Shown: positions 56,249 through 64,000 of the stretch, piece after piece
How positions within the stretch are numbered: the first letter of the stretch is position 1
How the letters are laid out: each line of letters starts with the position of its first letter
Source of the DNA: Strongylocentrotus purpuratus
Taxonomy: Eukaryota; Echinodermata; Echinoidea; Camarodonta; Strongylocentrotidae
Assembly (NCBI RefSeq): GCF_000002235.5
Contig: NW_022145553.1
Span: 874,501 to 938,500, forward strand
Length of the DNA: 64,000 nucleotides
Reading direction: 5' to 3'
Translations under genes and position numbers: made by a program
Notes under the pieces: generated by a model
Databases searched by the model: none
Told to the model about the DNA's origin: nothing
Seen by the model: the letters and a program-made list of their open reading frames with translations, nothing else

Positions 56249-56756
56249 TCACACACAAGATCTTTCTATGATACAGGTGCACATGTATGTTTCATTCTGT
56301 CTTCCCCTCTCTCCCCCTCTCATCTGGTCTTTTCTGTGGTATAACATCTTTACCTCATCCTCCCCCTCCCTCCCTCCCTCCCTCCCTCCCTCCCTCCCTC
56401 CCTCCCTCCCTCCCTCCCTCCCATTGTTATTTTGACCTCTTGCTTTTATGTCAGTAGAATACACCTGGCGTGACTTCTATAGAGCAATATTTTGATTTTT
56501 GGGAGACCTAAAATGACATTTTCTGTATCTGTAAATTTGTAAAATGTGGTTAATTACATATTGACATTTGACAAATTTTCAGAAACTTATGCTGTCAAAT
56601 ATCACATAGTTAATCAAGTCTGGGGGGTGTTTCATAAAGCTGTTCGTAAAGTTCCGCATGACTTTACGAACGACTTGTATATGAAAAGCCAAATGGGATG
56701 CTCAATTATGAGGTAGTCTGTCAATGACAGATCACCTATTGTTTTCGTCAGAATTT

Positions 56757-58138
56757 TCTTTATTATTTATTATTATTCTTTATTTTTATTTATTTCCTAC
56801 ACTTTTTTGTGCCTAGGATATTCGGTTTCGTCAATTTCATTCAATTTTGGCACAGTCATAGGTCATTGTCATGAGACGTGACGGGAACATTTTCAAGGTC
56901 ATCAGGTCATTGTGACGTCATCCAAGCACCATTTTGTGAAATCCCATTATCCATCATATCTTCATGATGCATAAGCAAAGGTCATTCATATTCATATCAC
57001 ATATACTTCAGGTCAAGGGTCAACAAGTCATGTCATCAAAGGTTACATAAAGGTCATGACGCGCACGTACGCGCGCGTCAAAATTTTAAAATGCTCAAAA
57101 TCACTTAACTATTAAACGAGAGTACGCTCACAACGCGCGGAAAAGATCAAATTCAAATTTTTTACATGATTTAGATTCCTCTTACCGTAAATGACAATTT
57201 ACATTTTTTTCAGTCACTCTTGACCTTTCATAAAGCCGTGAGCGCGCGTCAAAAGTTCAAAATCCGCGCGTGCTGCTATGGGAAATATAATGCAAATTTG
57301 ATCAAAAACATGAAATTTTAAAAATTGAAATAGCTCTTCAGATAGTCAATTGACCCCCAACTTTTATATCATGATTAGAAAAGGCATGAGTTGGAGATAT
57401 GATTTCATGTGTCATTTGACCCTCAATTAACTCATGACGTCATCATAATGGCCTCCGAACTCAAAATTTCAATTTGCATATTATGACGTCAGCAGATTTT
57501 TGGAAAATTGATTGTATCTCTGTAAATATTGATCAATTTTCTTTCAAATTTTGATATATTCTACCTGCGAATATTCTCTACAAATGCAGTCACCACGATA
57601 TTTCATTTTGACAATGGTATCATGGCGTATTTTTGCGATTAAAGGAGGCATGTCAATTTTTCACATTTTGCGTGTATTCTCTAAGGGACATGACTTTTTC
57701 TCAAAACTGGATTCTACATTCTCGTCTTTCGCGAGCCATATCTCCGTCGTTTTATCTTTGTTTACGCTGAGCTTTGAGTATGTTGTAGCTGAGACAATAA
57801 GCTATCACAAGTGTGCCCTTTATTTTTCGATCAGATGCCGGGATCATGCTCATATTTCACTTACAAAGTGGGATTTGAAAATTCCATTTTCCGTTTACGT
57901 GTAATCTCTATGGGAAATGTTTTGGTATATCGGTAACGCACTTGACTTCCGACCTCGAGGTCCCTGGTTCGAGTCCGGGCGTCTCCAACAATTTTTTTTC
58001 TTCACTTTTTTTTTCTTTTTGACCTTTCACTCTACCATCTCCATTGAATATTAAAACATGTAGAATCGCAAATAATGTAATAAACAACTACATGTATATT
58101 TACTTTATTATTACCCTATTATCACTTGATCCATTACT
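56757..58138 (+). mobile_element. Helitron-like unit, inverted copy, 3' truncated
   Basis: Reverse complement of most of the 1.85-kb unit found at 59000-64000, from its TC-started 5' end (TCTTTATTATTTATTATTATT) to the piece with CACTTGATCCATTACTTT. The 3' hairpin and CTAG end are missing. Clearly more diverged than the direct copies. Contains the tRNA-like module at 57917-57987 on the plus strand. Confidence 0.75.
57917..57987 (+). repeat. tRNA-like module (A and B boxes) in the inverted unit
   Basis: TGGTATATCGG fits an A box and GGTTCGAGTCC is a perfect B box; a T arm (CCTGG-TTCGAGT-CCGGG) folds and a run of T follows. The 5' acceptor side does not pair with CGTCTCC, so it is not an intact tRNA gene. 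Same module in each direct copy. Confidence 0.75.
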
Positions 58139-58999
58139 TTACTGAGCACTGCTCACTTTTGTAAAGGGTATGAAAATTAGGTTGCGCAGGAATTAGCCTT
58201 CCAATTTGTGAGAGGTAAATCCTTTGGAGCTTACAAAATTGAGGATGATATGACCAATTTATGATCAATTGTGATGAGTGTGGGTTTGCTGAGTGAAATG
58301 TGTGGTTTATGGGAATAACATTGTATGCATGAGTGAACAGGAATTGCATTTGTTATCACCGTATAGCAATGTAACTGTCCATGGTAGACTCAGTGGTTTG
58401 TTCATGGGAGTCAGGCCATGGTGCAGGGGAGGTGAAATGTAGGGTAGGACTTTGTTGGGTAGATGGGATAAGGGTCAAGAGGACATGTATGCCCTCCCCT
58501 CTCTCTTTCTCTCTCTCTGTCTCTCTTTCTGCCTGGGTTTGCTTGTGCATATCTTAACAATTCATTAGACAATTAACATTCAGCTATCAATCACTTAATC
58601 AACAATGTATCAGTCAATTGGTCAATCAATTAATCAATCAAGCATTCAATCACCATTCAGTATTTCAATCAATTTAACCATTCAATAAATCAATCATAAT
58701 TAATCAATGACTCAGTCAATCACTCAATCTATCAACCAACCAACCAGTCGTTTTAGCACTTGAGTTTCGCACAAGAAATGGGTAACCTGAAGAATAAGTA
58801 GCCAACATCTGTGACATTTCTTTTTTCAACAAACCGTATTTGAATAAAATCAATTTACACAATCCCCATATGGTTATTAAGTAAATCAATGAGATGTTCA
58901 ACTAATCTTACAATAACTTAAATGTGGGGTGAAGGTTTTTATTCAAAGTCACAGATGTAAAAAAAAATATTAAAAATATAAATAAAAATAAATAAAAAA
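58139..58999. other. Spacer between inverted and direct Helitron-like copies
   Basis: No gene. Contains degenerate TCAATCAAT repeats (58590-58745) and ends in an A-rich stretch (58955-58999) that resembles the 5' end of the neighbouring unit, perhaps the last trace of one more copy. Confidence 0.5.
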
Positions 59000-60852
59000 C
59001 TAGAATTTAAATCGTCACGAGGACGATTAAGGTGGTCTGTCTTCAAGTCTTATGATAGATTATAATACTTACTATATTGAGAAAGGGAGAAGTTATATAG
59101 ACATGTAAACAATGATGATCATCATGATGATCATGATGATGATGATCCTGATAGTAATGGTGATGACGATGTTGATGATGATGATGATCATCATGATGAT
59201 GTTGATGATGATCATCAACAGACCATGATGACATCTGATTGAAAAAAATGAGGGAACATTTAGATAGCATATAGTCTCAGCTACAACATACTCCAAAATC
59301 AACAAAAACCAAACGGAAATAACGGCGATATTGCTCGCAAAAGACAGGAATGTAGAATCCAGATTTGAGAAAAAGTCATCTCCCATAGGGACTACACTCA
59401 AAAAGTAATGGATCAAGTGATAATAGGGGAATAATAAAGTAAACATGGTTGTTTATAACATTATTTGTGATTCTACGTGTTTTAATAAGCAAAGGAAAAG
59501 GTACAGTGAAAGGTCAAAAAGAAAAAAAAAGTGAAGAAAAAAATTGTTGGAGACGCCCGGACTCGAACCAGGGACTTCGAGGTCGGAAGTCAAGTGCGTT
59601 ACCGATGTACCAAAATATTTCCCATAGAGATTACACGTAAACGGAAAATGGAATTATCAAATCCCACTTTGTAAGTGAAATATGAGCATGATCCCGGCAT
59701 CTGATCGAAAATTAAAGGGCACACTTACGATAGCATATTGACTCAGCTACAACATACTCAAAGCTCAGCGTAAACGAAGATAAAACGACGGAGATATTGC
59801 TCGCGAAAGACAAGAATGTAGAAACCAGTTTTGAGAAAAAGTCATGTCCCATAGAGAATACACGCAAAATGTGAAAAATTGACATGCCTCCTTTAATCGC
59901 AAAAATACGCCATGATGCCATTGTTCAAATGAAATATCGTGTGAAATACATTCGTAGAAAATATTCTCAGCTAAAACATATCAAAATTTGAAAGAAAATT
60001 GATCAACATTTACAGAGATACAATCAATTTTCCAAAAATCTGCTAACGTCATAATATGCAAATTGAAATTTTAAGTTCGGAGGCCATTATGATGACGTCA
60101 TGAGTTAATTGAGGGTCAAATGAGACATGAAATCATATCTCCGACTCATGATCTATCTAAATATGAAAAAAATTGGGGGTATCTATCCATTCTGAAGAGT
60201 TAAAATGAATTTTGTATAGGCTTGTTTTTGCACATGTAATGTGGATAGGGATAATGCAGATCCGCGTGTGCTGTAAACTTTGACGGACGCTCATTGCGTT
60301 ATCACTGGTCAGAAAAAGGTGAACAAGGTATCAAAATGCTTGGAAAAATGTGGTTGATATGATAGAGAAAATTTGGCGTTTCCATGTTGTAAAATGTCAG
60401 TACGCGCACTTACGCGCGGAAACGCGCGCAAAAAAGTGCTCTCGCGCAAAATCTTGAAAATGCTTACAATTGCCTGAAACGTGTGCAAAAAAAATTTGGA
60501 ACGAATTTGAGCATTTTAAAATTTTAATGCGCGCGTACGTGCGCGTCGAGGTGCGCGCGCAAATTTTGTTGACATTTTTAGTTGAACTTTGACCTGAAGT
60601 TGATGTATACCAAATATGGTTTATTTTTGAAGACTCGTTATCGAGATATGATAATGACTTGATTTTTACAAAATGGCGCCTGGATGACGTCACGATGACC
60701 CCATGAACTTGAAAAAGGTTTCGGGAACTTGATATTATAGGGCCTAATGACTATCAGAAATTTGAAGGAATTTGACCAAGTCGATTTCGAGTAAACGTAT
60801 ACACAAAAAAAGTGTACGGAAGAAATAAAAATAAATAAAGAAAGAATAAAGA
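59000..60852 (-). mobile_element. Helitron-like unit, direct copy 1
   Basis: Read on the minus strand the unit starts TCTTTATTC and ends with a hairpin AATCGTC-CTCGT-GACGATT, then TAAATT and CTAG followed by T. A hairpin shortly before a CTRR end and insertion beside T are Helitron hallmarks. The interior has a GATGAT microsatellite, a tRNA-like module (59550-59619), two TGACGTCA sites and GCGCG-rich tracts. No Rep/helicase. About 10% diverged from copies 2 and 3 by eye. Confidence 0.75.
59550..59619 (-). repeat. tRNA-like module in copy 1
   Basis: Reverse complement of the module at 57917, with GGTTCGAGTCC B box intact and a small change in the A box (GTACATCGG). A T run follows on the minus strand, as a polymerase III terminator would. 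Confidence 0.7.
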
Positions 60853-60853
60853 A

Positions 60854-62703
60854 CTAGAATTTAAATCGTCACGAGGACGATTAAGGTGGTCTGTCTTCAA
60901 GTCTTATGATAGATTATAATATTTACTATATTGAGAAAGGGAGAAGTTATATAGACATGTAAACAATGATGATCATCATGATGATTATGATGATGATGAT
61001 CTTGATAGTAATGGGGATGACGATGATGATGATGATGATCATGATGATGTTGATGATTATCATCAACAGACCACGATGACATCAGACTGAAAAAAATGAG
61101 AGAACATTTAGATAGTATATAGTCTCAGCTACAACATACTCCAAAATCAACAAAAATCAAGCCGAAATAACGGCGATATTGCTCGCAAAAGACAAGAATG
61201 TAGAATCCAGATTTGAGAAAAAGTCATCTCCCATAAGGATTACACGCCAAAAGTAATGGATCAAGTGATAATAGGGTAATATTAAAGTAAATATGGTTGT
61301 TTATTACATTATTTGCGATTGTACGTGTTTTAATATTCAAAGGAGATGGTACAGTGAAAGGTCAAAAAGAAAAAAAAGTGAAGAAAAAAAATTGTTGGAA
61401 ACGCCCGGACTCGAACCAGGGACCTCGAGGTCGGAAGTCAAGTGCGTTACCGATATACCAAAACATTTCCAATAGAGATTACACGTAAACTGAAAACTGA
61501 ATTCTCAAATCCCACTTTTTAAGTGAAATATGAGCATGATCCCGGCATCTGATCTAAAAATAAAGGGCACATTTGTGATAGCTTATTGTCTCAGCTACAA
61601 CATACTCAAAGCTCAGCGTAAACAAAGATACAACGACGGAGATATTGCTCGCAAAAGACGAGAATGTAGAATCCAGTTTTGAGAAAAAGTCATGTCCCAT
61701 AGAGAATACACGCAAAATGTAAAAAATTGACATGCCTCCTTTAATCGCAAAAATACGCCATGATACCATTGTCAAAATGAAAATTCGTGGTGACTGTATT
61801 TGTAGAGAATATTCTCAGGTAGAACATATCAAAATTTGAAACAAAATTGATTAATATTTACAGAGATACAATCAATTTTCCAAAAATCTGCTGACGTCAT
61901 AATATGCAAATTGAAATTTTGAGTTCGGAGGCCATTATGATGACGTCATGAGTTAATTGAGGGTCAAATGAGACATGAAATCATACCTCCAACTCATAAT
62001 CTATTTAAATATGAAAGAAATTGGGGGTTATCTATCAATTCTGAAGAGTTAAAATGAATTTTGTATAGGCATGTTTTTGCCCATGTATTGTGGATACAGA
62101 TAGCGCAGGTCGGCGCGTGCGTTCAACTTTGACAGCCGCTAATTGCGGTATTACTGGTCGGAAACAGGTAAACAAGGTATCAAAATGCTTGGAAAAATGT
62201 AATAAATATGATCACAGAAAAAATTTGGCGATTCTATGTTGCAAAATGCCAGGACGCGCGGATACGCGCGGAAACGCGCGCGCATAATTACGCGCGCGCA
62301 AATTTTGAAAATGCTTAAAATGGCCTGAAACGTATGCAAAATTAATATGGAACGAATTTGACCATTTTTAAATTTTAATGCGCGCGTACGTGCGCGTCGA
62401 GGTGCGCGCTCAGAATTTTTTGACATTTTTCGTTGACCTTTGACCTGAAGTTGATGTATACCAAATATGGTTGATTTTTGATAACTCGTTATCGAGATAT
62501 GATAATGACCTGATTTTTACAAAATGGCGCCTGGATGACGTCACGATGACCCCATGAACTTGAAAAAGGTTTCGGGAACTTCATATCATAGGGCCTGATG
62601 ACTAGCAGAAATTTGAAGGAAATTGACCAGGTCGAGTTCGAGTAAACGTATACACAAAAAAAGTGTACGGAATAAATAAAAATAAATAAAGAAAGAATAA
62701 AGA
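60854..62703 (-). mobile_element. Helitron-like unit, direct copy 2
   Basis: Same ends as copy 1, joined to it through a single T: CTAG of copy 2, T, then TC of copy 1 on the minus strand. Nearly identical to copy 3. It carries an internal duplication: the ~120 bp with CTCAGCTACAACATACTC and ATATTGCTCGCAAAAGACAA at 61123 recurs at about 61590. tRNA-like module at 61397-61467. Confidence 0.8.
61397..61467 (-). repeat. tRNA-like module in copy 2
   Basis: Minus strand: A box TGGTATATCGG, B box GGTTCGAGTCC, T arm intact, acceptor side unpaired, T run downstream. Short open frames across it (for example ending RPDSNQGPRGRK) are translations of tRNA-like sequence, not a protein. Confidence 0.75.
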
Positions 62704-62704
62704 A

Positions 62705-64000
62705 CTAGAATTTAAATCGTCACGAGGACGATTAAGGTGGTCTGTCTTCAAGTCTTATGATAGATTATAATATTTACTATATTGAGAAAGGGAGAAGTTA
62801 TATAGACATGTAAACAATGATGATCATCATGATGATCATGATGATGATGATCTTGATAGTAATGGGGATGACGATGATGATGATGATGATCATGATGATG
62901 TTGATGATTATCATCAACAGACCACGATGACATCAGACTGAAAAAAATGAGAGAACATTTAGATAGTATATAGTCTCAGCTACAACATACTCCAAAATCA
63001 ACAAAAATCAAGCCGAAATAACGGCGATATTGCTCGCAAAAGACAAGAATGTAGAATCCAGATTTGAGAAAAAGTCATCTCCCATAAGGATTACACGCCA
63101 AAAGTAATGGATCAAGTGATAATAGGGTAATATTAAAGTAAATATGGTTGTTTATTACATTATTTGCGATTGTACGTGTTTTAATATTCAAAGGAGATGG
63201 TACAGTGAAAGGTCAAAAAGAAAAAAAAGTGAAGAAAAAAAATTGTTGGAAACGCCCGGACTCGAACCAGGGACCTCGAGGTCGGAAGTCAAGTGCGTTA
63301 CCGATATACCAAAACATTTCCAATAGAGATTACACGTAAACTGAAAACTGAATTCTCAAATCCCACTTTGTAAGTGAAATATGAGCATGATCCCGGCATC
63401 TGATCTCAAAATAAAGGGCACATTTGTGATAGCTTATTGTCTCAGCTACAACATACTCAAAGCTCAGCGTAAACAAAGATACAACGACGGAGATATTGCT
63501 CGCAAAAGACGAGAATGTAGAATCCAGTTTTGAGAAAAAGTCATGTCCCATAGAGAATACACGCAAAATGTAAAAAATTGACATGCCTCCTTTAATCGCA
63601 AAAATACGCCATGATACCATTGTCAAAATGAAAATTCGTGGTGACTGTATTTGTAGAGAATATTCTCAGGTAGAACATATCAAAATTTGAAACAAAATTG
63701 ATTAATTTTTACAGAGATACAATCAATTTTCCAAAAATCTGCTGACGTCATAATATGCAAATTGAAATTTTGAGTTCGGAGGCCATTATGATGACGTCAT
63801 GAGTTAATTGAGGGTCAAATGAGACATGAAATCATACCTCCAACTCATAATCTATTTAAATATGAAAGAAATTGGGGGTTATCTATCAATTCTGAAGAGT
63901 TAAAATGAATTTTGTATAGGCATGTTTTTGCCCATGTATTGTGGATACAGATAGCGCAGGTCGGCGCGTGCGTTCAACTTTGACAGCCGCTAATTGCGGT
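62705..64000 (-). mobile_element. Helitron-like unit, direct copy 3 (runs off the window)
   Basis: CTAG end at 62705-62708 and hairpin immediately after, then the same order as copy 2, offset by 1851 bp. Only a few single-base differences from copy 2 were noticed. The 5' part is beyond the window. tRNA-like module at 63248-63318. Confidence 0.8.
63248..63318 (-). repeat. tRNA-like module in copy 3
   Basis: Identical by eye to the module of copy 2. Confidence 0.75.

Noticed and set aside
59043-59270. Histidine-rich open frame (HHHHQDHHHHD type), also at 60897 and 62748.
   Set aside because: Translation of the GATGAT/CATCAT microsatellite in each Helitron-like unit.
61293-61488. Small frames containing LETPGLEPGTSRSEV and RPDSNQGPRGRK, which hit many 'proteins' in databases.
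   Set aside because: These are translations of a tRNA-like sequence; the DNA shows A and B boxes.

Overview
This is a eukaryotic, intron-rich, transposon-dense window. The one host gene that can be read is on the minus strand. It encodes a sorting nexin of the SNX13 (RGS-PX1) type in 17 phase-compatible exons between 40176 and 10478, giving about 837 residues plus the stop. The start codon, the N-terminal membrane segments and the first part of the PXA domain are not in the readable part; they must lie in unrecognised exons above 40176 or beyond the window. The small exons, the short AT-rich repeats (acatgta-type) and the repeat spectrum (tRNA-SINE, CR1-like LINE, many TIR elements, tandem Helitron-like units) suggest a marine deuterostome invertebrate, most likely an echinoderm. 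That assignment is an inference, not a proof.

Layout from low to high coordinate. 1-10477 is downstream of the gene, with a probable long AT-rich 3' UTR, GACCTT-type repeats and two TIR elements. 10478-14890 holds the Nexin_C exons and the linker exons. 15080-17640 is a GC-richer block of nested repeats. 17980-20934 holds the PX exon, the exon before it and the end of the RGS domain. 21176-22735 holds a TIR element, then a LINE fragment split by a MITE. 25030-28488 holds the RGS exons. 29308-29588 is a tRNA-SINE. 29912-33091 holds PXA exons, with a hAT-like element carrying a 24-bp minisatellite between two of them. 33153-39360 is repeat-rich intron. 39393-40176 holds the two most 5' readable exons. 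40888-46636 holds TIR elements. 46870-56248 is a 53-bp satellite interrupted by two transposons. 56757-64000 holds four copies of a roughly 1.85-kb Helitron-like unit, one inverted and three head to tail; the last copy runs off the window.

The protein is expected to act on endosomes. PXA and Nexin_C flank an RGS domain (in mammals a GAP for G-alpha-s) and a phosphoinositide-binding PX domain. Several introns contain decayed tandem copies of the neighbouring exon edge, most clearly beside the PX exon. The most interesting non-genic structures are the tandem Helitron-like array carrying a tRNA-like module, the satellite interrupted by a 5.7-kb TA-flanked TIR element with no recognisable transposase, and a two-copy TIR family with 6-bp target duplications.
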